NCBI GenBank assembly: GCA_910575795.1 | Contig: CAJTGE010000016.1 | Coordinates: forward strand, 1-64,000 | DNA: 64,000 nucleotides | Direction: 5' to 3' | DNA from: Clostridiaceae bacterium | GTDB taxonomy: Bacteria; Bacillota; Clostridia; Lachnospirales; Lachnospiraceae | In this document: positions 51,910 to 60,759 of the stretch, one piece after another | Layout: every line of letters begins with the position of its first letter | Numbering within the stretch: the first letter of the stretch is position 1 | Notes under the pieces: generated by a model | What the model was told of the DNA's origin: nothing | What the model saw: only the letters and a program-made list of their open reading frames with translations | Databases searched by the model: none | Program-made: the position numbers and the translations under genes

Positions 51910-52326
51910 CTATCGGCCGGCAATCTCATCGTTTCCTTTTTTCCCCTCCTCACACTCCCCGCACACCCCATAAAAGCAGATCGTATGCCCGTCAATCCTC
52001 CCGGAGACATACTGTCCCGCCATGGCCTCCAGATTGCAGATGGTTTTCATGGGGATATCCGCGATCTGTCCGCACCTTTTGCACACAAAATGATAATGCG
52101 GGGATGTATTATAATCAAAATGATCTGTCCCGCCGCCGCAGGAAATCTTCTGTATCTCCCCCAGCTCGACCAGGAGGTTCAGATTCCGGTACACGGTTCC
52201 AAGGCTGATCGTAGGGCACTGCTTCCGGATGGCAGTATACAGGGCATCCGCAGTCGGGTGATCCTGACGTCCCATCAGGCTTGTTTTGATAAACTCCCTC
52301 TGACGGCTGTATTTTAACGTTTTCAT
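51910..52326 (-). CDS. perR: Fur-family peroxide regulator PerR
   Basis: The 138-residue protein shows the Fur winged helix (REFIKTSLMGRQDHPTADAL, TISLGTVYRNLNLLVELGEI) and dimer domain with the metal-site run DHFDYNTSPHYHFVCKRCGQ, IADI and C-terminal Cys pair VCGEC. The Asp in IADI, where Fur proteins have Glu, suggests PerR rather than Fur. PerR with iron loses DNA binding on peroxide attack. ATG 52326 follows AAGGA; a TTG two codons up is unlikely. The stop is bordered by a family A element. Confidence 0.85.
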   Translation of the reverse strand: MKTLKYSRQREFIKTSLMGRQDHPTADALYTAIRKQCPTISLGTVYRNLNLLVELGEIQKISCGGGTDHFDYNTSPHYHFVCKRCGQIADIPMKTICNLEAMAGQYVSGRIDGHTICFYGVCGECEEGKKGNDEIAGR

Positions 52327-52350
52327 AGGCAATGGTTCCTTATATAATAG

Positions 52351-52365
52351 TAATAATCATTATTA
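52351..52365 (-). promoter_or_regulatory. perR: PerR box upstream of perR
   Basis: TAATAATCATTATTA is a perfect 7-1-7 dyad 25 bp before the perR start and close to the PerR consensus (TTATAATNATTATAA). It indicates autoregulation. Confidence 0.75.
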
Positions 52366-52439
52366 TTTATATTATGCAGAATGTCTGTGGGTTTGTCAAT
52401 GTTAAATTTTTCCTGACAGTTGCCTTCTGATGTTATCCG

Positions 52440-52572
52440 GTAACAGTTCAGATAGGTCTGCGCACCTGCTGCGCTGACCGTACGAAAACGCAGCGGCAGC
52501 AGGCATCCGCCCCATCGCGAAGCGATTTTCATTGGCAGATGCCGTAACAGTTCAGGTTATCTGAACTGTTAC
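52440..52572. repeat. 133-bp inverted-repeat element (family C) with 8-bp target duplication
   Basis: Both ends carry GTAACAGTTCAGATA (left) and its reverse complement (right), and the right end is itself a perfect hairpin (GTAACAGTTCAG-GTTAT-CTGAACTGTTAC). An 8-bp direct repeat GTTATCCG flanks it (52432-52439, 52573-52580). The same palindrome with another 8-bp duplication occurs at 4772-4800. No gene inside. Confidence 0.82.
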
Positions 52573-52580
52573 GTTATCCG

Positions 52581-52834
52581 GTTATAAATGGTTATCGAAT
52601 CACTTTTGCAGCACATGTGCACAGCCTGAAGCCTATGCTCTTTTGGCAGCTTTGCCGATTACAGATTCTAAACAGCAAAAGAGAGCCACAAAATGGCTCT
52701 CTCAGTACAGTCCCCCAAATCTGTATATAAATACGATAGAAGCTCCGGCACAACCGCGCTTTGGCTCAGAAGACTGGTATTTTTTCTGAGCCGAAGCGCA
52801 ACTGCGCACATTCATACGGGACATCACGGCCCCC
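52581..52834. other. Spacer with two hairpins downstream of the GH2 gene
   Basis: The stretch contains the minus-strand terminator at 52676-52703 and a 16-bp stem (52756-52771 with 52784-52799, one mismatch) whose loop is T-rich. No coding frame is supported. Confidence 0.5.
52676..52703 (-). terminator. Intrinsic terminator of the GH2/ABC sugar operon
   Basis: On the minus strand GAGAGCCA and TGGCTCTC pair across TTTTG and are followed by TTTTGC, 132 bp past the GH2 stop. Confidence 0.7.
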
Positions 52835-54703
52835 TTAAGCGTCCGCCTCTTCTCCCGCCGCCTCGCGGAACAATTCATACAGCCGCTCATTCAGCTTCCC
52901 GACCTCATCTGAGAGCAGCTTATCCTCATCCCGGTCGTACGTCATGACGCCGTTGATCTCCTCCTCGATATCGCTCGTCTGCGTATAGATCGCGCTGCTG
53001 AGCCCGTGTTCGACATTCGGAAGGATTTCCTCCTCCCACAGCCGTTTATAATTGGCCGTGAGCTCTTCCTTTGAGCGGTAGTTCTGATACCCGAATTCCT
53101 TCTCGCACGCGAGGTGCCCTTCCATGGGGTAGGCGTACCCGCCGTATTCGGTCAGAGCCACGACGCGGTCGGGCTGCGGCTCCACGGCGAGCTTATGCAC
53201 ATAATTATGGATGCTGTACATATCGCCGCCCTTCTGGTCGAACCAGCCGCAGGCTTCGTTGATCAGCCTCGAGGGATCCAGCCGGCGGATGAGCTTGGTG
53301 GCCCTGCGGGCGTCGAACTGGCCCCAGCCCTCGTTAAAGGGAACCCAGACCGCGATGCACGGATAATTATAAAGCTCGCGGATCATGCCCTTGAGATCCT
53401 TATAATACTGCCTGCGTCCCTCCTTATCTTCCCTCTTAAACAGGCGGTAATGGCAGTCTTTCACTCCTCTGGCGAACCAGTCAAAGGCATTGGTGAGGTA
53501 AGTGACAAAGACCATGTTATAGTCCCCGCCGCCGTTTGGCATATCCTGCCACACCGCCATCCCGATTCGGTCACAGTGGTAATAAAAGCGCTCCGGCTCC
53601 ACCTTGATGTGCTTGCGGATGGTATTATACCCGTATTCCTTGAGCTTGATAATATCGTACTTAAGCGCCTCGTCCGTAGGAGGCGTGAGCAGGCTTTCCG
53701 GCCAGTAGCCCTGATCCAGGACGCCGTTGAAAAAGTACGGCTTATTGTTCAGGAAGAAGCGCAGGATGCCCTCCTTATCCCGGCCGACAGAGTATTTCCT
53801 CATCCCGAAGTAGGAGGAAACCTGATCCTCGCCGTACGAGATCCGGAGATCATACAGATGCGGGTTTTTCGGGCTCCAGGATGTGAAGCCCGGAAGCGGG
53901 ATCCGCACCCGCCGGCCCGCCGATGCCTCTGCCTTTGCGACGGCCTTTCCCTGATCCAGAACCGTAATCGACACGCGGCCGTCAAAATCAGAGCCGCCGG
54001 CCGCGCAGCCGCCAGAACCGTCTTCAGGGACATGGACGCCGGCCGCGCTCCGGCCCTCGCCCCGCGTATTTCCAAACACCGTGACCGCTACCGCTTCCTC
54101 GTCAAACAGCGGCATGATTTTTAGCGCCCGTACATACTGCTTTGGCACGCTCTCGATCCATACGGTTTTCCAGATACCGCTCTGGGGCGTGTAGAAGAGG
54201 GAGCCGTATTTGCCGCGCTTTACAAGCTTTTGCTTGCCTCTTGCATGGGGGGATTTTTCGGTCTTGTCCGTTACGCGTAAGGTGAGGACATTGTCGCCCT
54301 CAGAGAGCGCGTCCGTGATGTCAAAGGAAAAACTCACGTAGCCGCCCTTGTGCCCGCCGAGGCGTTTTTTATTCAGGAACACCTCGCACTCCTGGTCAAC
54401 GGCCCCGAAGTGGAGCAGGACGCGTCCCTTTACAAAGCCCTCCGGGAGCCGGAAGAGCTTGCGGTAATGGAGGTAATCCTCGGGCTGTACGATTTTCTGC
54501 ACTCCGGAGAGAAGCGTCTCTGGAGAGAAGGGAACGAGGATGGTTCCGTCGTAGTGTTCTGTGTGCGTGGAATGGCTGATGCAGTATTCCCATTCTCCGT
54601 TTAAGTTGAAATAGCTTTCCCGAACCAGGTTCGGCCGGGGATATTCGGGGAGCGCGTGGTCTTTATCCACGTCTTTTGCCCATCGGCTTGTCAATTGGAT
54701 CAT
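52835..54703 (-). CDS. Glycoside hydrolase family 2 protein
   Basis: The 622-residue protein has the GH2 domain order: jelly-roll sugar-binding domain (FNLNGEWEYCISHST, FGAVDQECEVFLNKKRLGGH), immunoglobulin-like domain with a variable Gly-rich loop, and the TIM barrel (FFNGVLDQGYWPESLLTPPT). The acid/base Glu lies in VPFNEGWGQFDARRA and the nucleophile Glu in VALTEYGGYAYP. There is no signal peptide, so it acts in the cytosol on a sugar brought in by the transporter. Beta-galactosidase or beta-glucuronidase activity cannot be told. It overlaps the upstream permease by 4 bp. Confidence 0.88.
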   Translation of the reverse strand: MIQLTSRWAKDVDKDHALPEYPRPNLVRESYFNLNGEWEYCISHSTHTEHYDGTILVPFSPETLLSGVQKIVQPEDYLHYRKLFRLPEGFVKGRVLLHFGAVDQECEVFLNKKRLGGHKGGYVSFSFDITDALSEGDNVLTLRVTDKTEKSPHARGKQKLVKRGKYGSLFYTPQSGIWKTVWIESVPKQYVRALKIMPLFDEEAVAVTVFGNTRGEGRSAAGVHVPEDGSGGCAAGGSDFDGRVSITVLDQGKAVAKAEASAGRRVRIPLPGFTSWSPKNPHLYDLRISYGEDQVSSYFGMRKYSVGRDKEGILRFFLNNKPYFFNGVLDQGYWPESLLTPPTDEALKYDIIKLKEYGYNTIRKHIKVEPERFYYHCDRIGMAVWQDMPNGGGDYNMVFVTYLTNAFDWFARGVKDCHYRLFKREDKEGRRQYYKDLKGMIRELYNYPCIAVWVPFNEGWGQFDARRATKLIRRLDPSRLINEACGWFDQKGGDMYSIHNYVHKLAVEPQPDRVVALTEYGGYAYPMEGHLACEKEFGYQNYRSKEELTANYKRLWEEEILPNVEHGLSSAIYTQTSDIEEEINGVMTYDRDEDKLLSDEVGKLNERLYELFREAAGEEADA

Positions 54704-55701
54704 ACCGCGTCACCTGCCTTCTTCTTTAATTTAAGGCTCTGGAACACCTCGGACTGGACTCCCACGGAAACCAGCACAAGAAGGCCCATGATGATCGACT
54801 GCCAGTGTACCGAAATTCCGGAAGGGAGATAGGTAAAAATGGTATTTATAATAAAGTAGATTAAAATACCGAAAAAGGTTCCGGAGAATTTCCCTTCGCC
54901 GCCGGAGAGCTTGACGCCGCCGATGGCGCACATGGCAATGGCGTATGTCTCATAGACGTTGCCGGCGCTTAAGGTAGCGCTTCCGCTGCTGGAGGCTAAG
55001 AGCACGCCGGAGAGGGAGGCGATCGCGCCGGAGCAGACGAACGCGCCGATCTTGATGCGGTCTACGTCAATGCCCATCATGCGGGCCGCCTCGCCGTTTC
55101 CTCCGACGGCGTAGAGCCGCATGCCGAATTTCGTATATTTGGCTGCGTACATGCAGAGGAAGGTGAGCAGGAACAGGATGGGAATCAGGATGGAAATACC
55201 TGATTTCATACCCAGGAAGCCGGGAAGGATCTTGGCCCCTGCGAAGGTCATGATGCCGGCCGGGATGCTCACGGACTGCTTGGCCAGGATGAGGATCATG
55301 CCCCTTAAGGCAAACATCATGGCCAGAGAGGCGATCCACGAGGAAATGCGCATCTTGGCGACCATAAAGCCGATCAGATAGCCGGAGACAACGCCGGTGA
55401 GAATGCCGGCCGCGATGCCGAGCACAGGATTTACCTGTCCGACAAGGCCCATCACAACGCCGCTTAAGGCAAATACCGCGCCCACGGACAGATCGATTTC
55501 CGCGCAGAGGATGACAAAGGTCATGCCGAGAGCCAGGAAGCCGCCGTTTTTCGCCGCCTTGAGCAAAATGTTGAATACATTTGCCGATGTCAGGAAATTT
55601 TTATCCCGAAAGACGATGCTGGCGACGATGACCAGGAGTAAAAATGCTAAAACCGTGCTTTTGGAATAAAAGGAATCATAGATCTTTTTTGCTGTCTTCA
55701 T
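54700..55701 (-). CDS. Sugar ABC transporter permease (RbsC family), second
   Basis: The 333-residue protein has eight to ten membrane helices and the RbsC-family signatures (FLALGMTFVILCAEIDLSVG, GLVGQVNPVLGIAAGILTGV, and GKILPGFLGMK-like loops). It pairs with the other permease gene upstream. The EIDLSVGAVFALSGVVMGL segment is the conserved EAA-like contact for the ATPase. AGGAGGTGA precedes ATG 55701. Confidence 0.92.
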   Translation of the reverse strand: MKTAKKIYDSFYSKSTVLAFLLLVIVASIVFRDKNFLTSANVFNILLKAAKNGGFLALGMTFVILCAEIDLSVGAVFALSGVVMGLVGQVNPVLGIAAGILTGVVSGYLIGFMVAKMRISSWIASLAMMFALRGMILILAKQSVSIPAGIMTFAGAKILPGFLGMKSGISILIPILFLLTFLCMYAAKYTKFGMRLYAVGGNGEAARMMGIDVDRIKIGAFVCSGAIASLSGVLLASSSGSATLSAGNVYETYAIAMCAIGGVKLSGGEGKFSGTFFGILIYFIINTIFTYLPSGISVHWQSIIMGLLVLVSVGVQSEVFQSLKLKKKAGDAV

Positions 55702-55715
55702 ACCGCTTTCACCTC

Positions 55716-56675
55716 CTACTTGGCCTGTTCTCTCTGGATAAATACCGCAACCACGATGATGAGCGCCTTAAATACCTGCGCGTACTGATCCGGTATGTTA
55801 TTCATGACGCAGGTCAGTGTGATCATCTGCATGATGAGCGCGCCGACCACGGTTCCGAGCACATGCGCCTTGCCGCCGGTCATAGGGGTTCCGCCGATCA
55901 CGACCGCCGCGATGGCGTCCAGCTCGGCGAGCTGCCCCAGGGAGCTTCCGGCTGCCACCGTTACCTTGGCCGCCTGGAAGATTCCGGCAAACGCGGCCAG
56001 AAAGCCGCTCAGCCCGTATACGAACATTAATGTAATGGCTGTATTGATTCCGGCCAGGGAGCTGGATTTCATGCTGTCGCCCACGGCCTGGATCTGACGG
56101 CCGAGCACAGTCTTTTCCGCGAGGATCCATATGGCAGCGACGGAGAGGACGATGGGGACAATCTGCACAGGGATCACGCCGCCGATTTTATAGGAGCCCC
56201 ACACGGAGAGCTGCTTCCCGACCTCCCCCAGCTTATTAAAGTAGATATCGCGCCCGCCGCAGAGCACCTGGGAAACGCCGCGCACCGCGAGCTGCATGCC
56301 GAGCGTGATAACCATGGCCTGGAGCTTAAGCCTCCCGACAAAGAAGCCGCTGATGCAGCCTGCAAAGACCGAGGCGAGCACAGCGAGGATCAGGGCCGGA
56401 AACAGGCCCGTACCAGGCATGAACTGGGCGGTCATAACGCCGGCCAGCGCCATCACAGAGCCGACCGCAATGTCAATGCCCCCTGTTGAGATGACGAGCG
56501 TCATGCCCATGCCGCAGAGGATAGTGGGGCAGATCTGTGTGATGATGTTGTTTAAATTTCCGATTCTGAAAAAGTTCGGCGTAAATACAGAGTTAAACAA
56601 TATGAAAAAAATCAGCATTGCGATCGCGCTGTATTTCTTTATCAGAGCAAGATTATCTTCTTTTGTTCTACTCAT
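55716..56675 (-). CDS. Sugar ABC transporter permease (RbsC family), first
   Basis: The 319-residue permease has about eight to ten helices with GMGMTLVISTGGIDIAVGSV and ALILAVLASVFAGCISGFFV. Two different RbsC-type permeases in one operon suggest a heterodimer. Start 56675 follows GAGGGGA; an ATG 33 bp upstream is in the ATPase end and less likely. Its first codons overlap the ATPase stop by 8 bp. Confidence 0.92.
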   Translation of the reverse strand: MSRTKEDNLALIKKYSAIAMLIFFILFNSVFTPNFFRIGNLNNIITQICPTILCGMGMTLVISTGGIDIAVGSVMALAGVMTAQFMPGTGLFPALILAVLASVFAGCISGFFVGRLKLQAMVITLGMQLAVRGVSQVLCGGRDIYFNKLGEVGKQLSVWGSYKIGGVIPVQIVPIVLSVAAIWILAEKTVLGRQIQAVGDSMKSSSLAGINTAITLMFVYGLSGFLAAFAGIFQAAKVTVAAGSSLGQLAELDAIAAVVIGGTPMTGGKAHVLGTVVGALIMQMITLTCVMNNIPDQYAQVFKALIIVVAVFIQREQAK

Positions 56676-58191
56676 GCGTATTCCCCTCGCTTTCACTTCC
56701 CTTTGCAATCAGTTCCATAATCTTATTCTGGTTGATGTCCTCATTGATGACCTCGCCGACGGCCCGGCCTTCCCTCATGACCACCACCCGGTCGCAGTTT
56801 CGCTCAAGCTCCGCGATCTCGGACGAGATCATGAGAACCGAGATCCCGTTGTCTGAGAGCTCCTGGATCAGCGTCTCGATCTCGGCCTTGGCCCCTACGT
56901 CGATGCCGCGCGTGGGCTCGTCGAGGATCATGAGCTTGGGATTCATGCACATCCAGCGGGCGAGAAGAACCTTCTGCTGGTTTCCGCCGCTTAGGTTGCA
57001 GATGGCCTGCTCCGGGTTTGGCGTTTTGATCTTTAAGCGCTCAATATATTTCTTAACAATCTCATCCTGCTCCTTTTTCTTCACAAAGCCAAATTTCTGA
57101 AGCCTGGGAAGCAGCGCGATTGTCATATTTTCCTTTACTGACAGATGCGGGATGATGCCTTCCACCTTCCGGTCCTCGGTGCAGAAGCCCATGCCCTTTT
57201 TGATGGCGTCCGCCGGCTTATGGATATGCGCCGGCTCGCCGAACCAGAATACGTCCCCTTTGTCCGGTATGCGCGTCCCAAAGAGCACCTGGGCAAGCTC
57301 GCTTCGTCCCGAGCCGAGAAGGCCCGCCAGTCCCAGCACCTCTCCGCGCTTGATGTCAACATTGATCCCATTGAGCCTCATCCCCTGGTAAATCCCGCTG
57401 GCCTGCGCCACGGTCTGCTCTGAGGCAAACCTATACGCATCCTTATTGCGCTCTAAGGTCACGGTATCCTTGCCGACCATGAGGGAGATGAGCTTAAACT
57501 GGTTCAGATCAGCGATATCATAATCGCCTACATATTCCCCGTCCTTAAAAACCGTCAGGCGGTCGCAGATTTCAAATATCTCATCCAGCTTGTGGCTGAT
57601 GAAGATCACGCTGATGCCTTTTGCCTTCAGCTGCCGGATGATGCGGAATAAAACAGAGACTTCCTGCCTGTCGAGCGATGAGGTCGGCTCGTCCATGATC
57701 ACAAGCTTGGCATTGATGCTGACAGCCCTTGCGATGGCGACCATCTGCTGGATGGCTGTGGAGAAGTTGCTCAGCGGCTTTGTCACGTCAATGTCAATCC
57801 CCAGCTCTTTGAGGATGCGCGACGCCTCGCCCGCCATCTGGCCACGGTCAATGGATCCGAACTTGTTCTTCGGCTCCCGCCCCAGAAACAGGTTTTCATA
57901 AACGGTCTGAAAAAGCACCAGGTTTAATTCCTGGTAAATGGTGGAGATGCCTGCCTCGTTTGCTTCGATCGGAGTTTTGCAGTCAATCTCTTTTCCGTCA
58001 AAATGGATGGTTCCTCCGTTTTTCTGGTAAATCCCTGTCAATACCTTGATGAGCGTCGATTTCCCGGCGCCGTTTTCCCCCATCAGGGAATGGACCTCCC
58101 CCTTGCCTACCGTAAGATTCACGCCCTTTAACGCCCGGACGCCGGGAAACGTTTTTTCAAGGCCCTTAATCTCCAGCAAAACCTCTGACAT
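56668..58191 (-). CDS. Sugar ABC transporter ATP-binding protein (RbsA/XylG family)
   Basis: The 507-residue protein has two ATPase halves. The first has Walker A GENGAGKSTLIKVLTG and Walker B LVIMDEPTSSLDRQEV; its signature (NFSTAIQQMVAIARA) is degenerate. The second has a degenerate Walker A (GLLGSGRSELAQVL) and a full signature NLSGGNQQKVLLARW, as normal in this family. It energises uptake through the two permeases. GAAAGGAG precedes ATG 58191. Confidence 0.95.
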   Translation of the reverse strand: MSEVLLEIKGLEKTFPGVRALKGVNLTVGKGEVHSLMGENGAGKSTLIKVLTGIYQKNGGTIHFDGKEIDCKTPIEANEAGISTIYQELNLVLFQTVYENLFLGREPKNKFGSIDRGQMAGEASRILKELGIDIDVTKPLSNFSTAIQQMVAIARAVSINAKLVIMDEPTSSLDRQEVSVLFRIIRQLKAKGISVIFISHKLDEIFEICDRLTVFKDGEYVGDYDIADLNQFKLISLMVGKDTVTLERNKDAYRFASEQTVAQASGIYQGMRLNGINVDIKRGEVLGLAGLLGSGRSELAQVLFGTRIPDKGDVFWFGEPAHIHKPADAIKKGMGFCTEDRKVEGIIPHLSVKENMTIALLPRLQKFGFVKKKEQDEIVKKYIERLKIKTPNPEQAICNLSGGNQQKVLLARWMCMNPKLMILDEPTRGIDVGAKAEIETLIQELSDNGISVLMISSEIAELERNCDRVVVMREGRAVGEVINEDINQNKIMELIAKGSESEGNTHE

Positions 58192-58215
58192 AGTCTGCTC
58201 CTTTCTGAAAACAGG

Positions 58216-58258
58216 TATAAAAAGAACGCTGCAAAGTAATCATTTTGCAGCGTTCCTT
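58216..58258 (-). terminator. Terminator between binding-protein and ATPase genes
   Basis: On the minus strand GAACGCTGCAAA pairs with TTTGCAGCGTTC (58244-58255 with 58224-58235) and TTTTTAT follows. Partial readthrough here would let the binding protein be made in excess over the membrane parts, as usual for ABC importers. Confidence 0.75.
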
Positions 58259-58291
58259 TAGATTACCCGCGTATTTTAAACTCCAGGGTCA

Positions 58292-59353
58292 TTAGAATCC
58301 AAGATCTACGTTTACGTTGTCCTTCGTATAAAGCGTGTCCTCATTTACAATATGCTCCGGAACCTCTTCGCCATTGATGAGTTTGGTGATGGTGTCAAGG
58401 ACAATCCCGCCAAAGTACGGCGTGCATGTACAGGAGGCTAACTGTGTTCCATCCTCTACGGCCTCGAGGGCGGCCCTTGTGCCGTCGATGCCCAGAGTGA
58501 GGATATCCTGTCCGGGGGTCAGGCCGGCGGCTGTAATTGCGTTCATCGCGCCCTGAACCATATCGTCCGTAACGGCGAACACGGCGTCAATATTCTCGCC
58601 GCCCTGCGCCTGGAGGATGTTCTCCATAACAGACTGCGCCTTATCCATCAGCCACTCGCCGTCCTGCTCGCCGACGATGGCGTACTTGGAGGTGTCAAGC
58701 GCATCCACAAAGCCCTTCTGGCGATCCGTGGAAGTGGAGGAGTCATAGCCGCCGTTGATGATAACCACATTTCCGCCGTCCGGCAGAGCTTCCATCAGGG
58801 CCTTTGCGCACTGCTCGCCTTCCCAGACGAAATCAGACATGATGGCCGTGGTGTAGTAGGTTCCCGCCTCGCCGGCGATCGCGCGGTCAACCAGGATGAC
58901 GGGAATCTCCGAGTCCATGGCTTCCTGGAGCGCGCCCTGAAGGCCGTTGTCCTCAAGCGGCGCAACTACAAGGAAATCAACCCCTGCCGCCACCAGATCG
59001 CGGATATCGGATTCCTGTGTGGCGATATCGCCGCCTGCATCCTTAACAATGAATTCGCCGCCCGCGCCCTCGATGTATTCCTTAATGCTGTCCGTCTCGG
59101 TTGTTCTCCAGGATGACATGCTGTCTGTCTGGGAGAATCCGACCTTCTTGCCCTCCAGGACATTGCCTGAGGCGCCCGCTGCGTCGCCGCCCTCTGCCGT
59201 GCTGCCGCCGCTCTTGTCATCCCCTGCGGAACCGCCGGCCTGCTCTGCCTGCGTTTCCGGCTTCGCGGCGGCGGGCTCCTGGGCGGATCCTCCGCAGGCT
59301 GTCAGTGACAGGGCCATCAAACCGGACATAGCAACTGTGATTAATCGTTTCAT
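58292..59353 (-). CDS. Sugar ABC transporter substrate-binding lipoprotein (RbsB family)
   Basis: The 353-residue protein has a lipoprotein signal (MKRLITVAMSGLMALSLTAC, Cys20) and a Gly/Glu/Ala-rich linker. The periplasmic-binding fold of the ribose/galactose group follows: KKVGFSQTDSMSSWRTTETD, SDIRDLVAAGVDFLVVAPLE, VILVDRAIAGEAGTYYTTAI, VFAVTDDMVQGAMNAITAAG. It would be tethered outside the membrane and bind the sugar. It is the first gene of the operon; AAGGAGGAAA precedes ATG 59353. Confidence 0.93.
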   Translation of the reverse strand: MKRLITVAMSGLMALSLTACGGSAQEPAAAKPETQAEQAGGSAGDDKSGGSTAEGGDAAGASGNVLEGKKVGFSQTDSMSSWRTTETDSIKEYIEGAGGEFIVKDAGGDIATQESDIRDLVAAGVDFLVVAPLEDNGLQGALQEAMDSEIPVILVDRAIAGEAGTYYTTAIMSDFVWEGEQCAKALMEALPDGGNVVIINGGYDSSTSTDRQKGFVDALDTSKYAIVGEQDGEWLMDKAQSVMENILQAQGGENIDAVFAVTDDMVQGAMNAITAAGLTPGQDILTLGIDGTRAALEAVEDGTQLASCTCTPYFGGIVLDTITKLINGEEVPEHIVNEDTLYTKDNVNVDLGF

Positions 59354-59422
59354 AATACGTTTCCTCCTTAACGGTAAACCCGAACAATATTTATTACATG
59401 GTTGATGTTACACCAGTTTGTC

Positions 59423-59628
59423 CAAAATGACAATAACCAAAATCTGATTTGTTATTTTTTCTATTATTTTGCCAAAAATATTGCCATCATTTTGTCTTTG
59501 TTGTATATTTATTTCATAAAACATGTAATAAAACGACGGGCTAAACCATCAAAGGGCGCTTCTTTAAGTCAGAGAGGCGATGCGTTAATGCAAAATTTCA
59601 TGCAGAAAAAAATATTGCCATGATTGTG
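59423..59628. promoter_or_regulatory. Repeated candidate operator boxes of the sugar regulator
   Basis: AAAAATATTGCCAT followed by CATTTTG occurs at 59474-59494 and, with two changes (GATTGTG), at 59608-59628. A related reversed box TATTGTCATTTTG lies at 59423-59435 on the minus strand. They stand between the divergent binding-protein and regulator genes and are good candidates for the regulator's binding sites at both promoters. Confidence 0.6.
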
Positions 59629-59675
59629 AAAACGCAGGTTTAAAGCCCGCCGGGTGGCTGCGAAAAAGGAGGCGC

Positions 59676-60653
59676 ATGATGTCAAAACGAACCAAGCATA
59701 ATATCCGAATCAGTCAGGACCGAAACATTTCACTGTATCTGGGCGACCCGGCCCACCACGATTGGATCACCCGGATCGGAAAGGCGCTTTCCTCCCCTGT
59801 GCGCCTGAAAATACTGAACATACTGAAAAACACGCCGCGATCCTTAAAGGAGATCGCCGCGCTTTTAGAGCTGCCGCTTTCGTCCACTTCCCTGCACATC
59901 AAGGCCCTGGAGGAGGCGAGGCTGGTGATCACGGAAAACCAGTCCGGGGTGCACGGCTCCATGCGGGTGTGTATCTGCAGCTTCACCTCCTTCCGCCTGA
60001 CTGCGTTTAATGAAGAGGTGGACTCGTCCAACAAGACGGTATCCATCGAAATGCCGATCGGCAACTATTTTAACTGCGAGGTTGCGCCGACATGCGGGAT
60101 CGCGGACGAAAAGGGCGTCATAGGTGCTTTTGATTCGGTTGTCACCTTTTACTCCCCGCGCAGGATCCGGGCGCAGCTCATCTGGTTTACAAAGGGCTTT
60201 ATCGAATACCGCTTTCCGAACCTCATAAACCCCCTGCTGGACTTAAAGGAAATATCCTTCAGCGCCGAGATGTGCTCCGAAGCGCCGGGCTTTCTCGAGG
60301 ACTGGCCGTCGGATATCACCATTTCCATCAACAACAGGGAAACCGTTACCTGGCGCTGCCCCGGGGACTTCGGCGCGAGAAGGGGAAAGCTCACCCCCGC
60401 AGGCTGGTCCAACGGCTCCTCGCAGTACGGGCTTTTAAAAACCTTTTCCGTGAAAAAAGAGGGCAGCTACTTAGACGAACAGCTCCGCAACACGGATATT
60501 ACAATCAACGATTTGGGTCTGGCCGCATCTCATTTCATTTCTCTGAAAATTGAGGTGAAGGAAGATGCAAAATATGCGGGGGGAGTGAATATTTTCGGCA
60601 GAAAGTACGGGGATTATCCGCAGGGGATTATTATGCGGGTGACGTATGAATAG
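59676..60653 (+). CDS. ArsR-type transcriptional regulator with large C-terminal domain
   Basis: The 325-residue protein has an N-terminal winged helix (IGKALSSPVRLKILNILKNT, LLELPLSSTSLHIKALEEAR). A 220-residue beta-rich region follows, with YFNCEVAPTCGIADEKGVIG, FTKGFIEYRFPNLINPLLDL and DITISINNRETVTWRCPGDF, and the last part GGVNIFGRKYGDYPQGIIMR. Classic ArsR proteins are only about 100 residues. It is divergent from the ABC/GH2 operon, which it likely represses until a sugar ligand binds. An ATG at 59679 is equally possible as start; AAGGAGG lies before both. Confidence 0.83.
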   Translation: MMSKRTKHNIRISQDRNISLYLGDPAHHDWITRIGKALSSPVRLKILNILKNTPRSLKEIAALLELPLSSTSLHIKALEEARLVITENQSGVHGSMRVCICSFTSFRLTAFNEEVDSSNKTVSIEMPIGNYFNCEVAPTCGIADEKGVIGAFDSVVTFYSPRRIRAQLIWFTKGFIEYRFPNLINPLLDLKEISFSAEMCSEAPGFLEDWPSDITISINNRETVTWRCPGDFGARRGKLTPAGWSNGSSQYGLLKTFSVKKEGSYLDEQLRNTDITINDLGLAASHFISLKIEVKEDAKYAGGVNIFGRKYGDYPQGIIMRVTYE

Positions 60654-60675
60654 CGGATAGTGAAATCAAGAAACA

Positions 60676-60704
60676 GTTGGCGAGCGCCCGCCTCGGTGGT
60701 ATAA
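60676..60704 (+). promoter_or_regulatory. Promoter of the HD-nucleotidyltransferase fusion gene
   Basis: TTGGCG near 60676 and TATAAT near 60699 are about 17 bp apart, 60 bp before the ATG at 60760. A GGCCGGA / TCCGGCC dyad (60720-60742) lies between promoter and start. Confidence 0.55.
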
Positions 60705-60759
60705 TAATACAAACATTATGGCCGGATGTTCGCTTTCCGGCCGTCTGAGGAGGAGTGGG

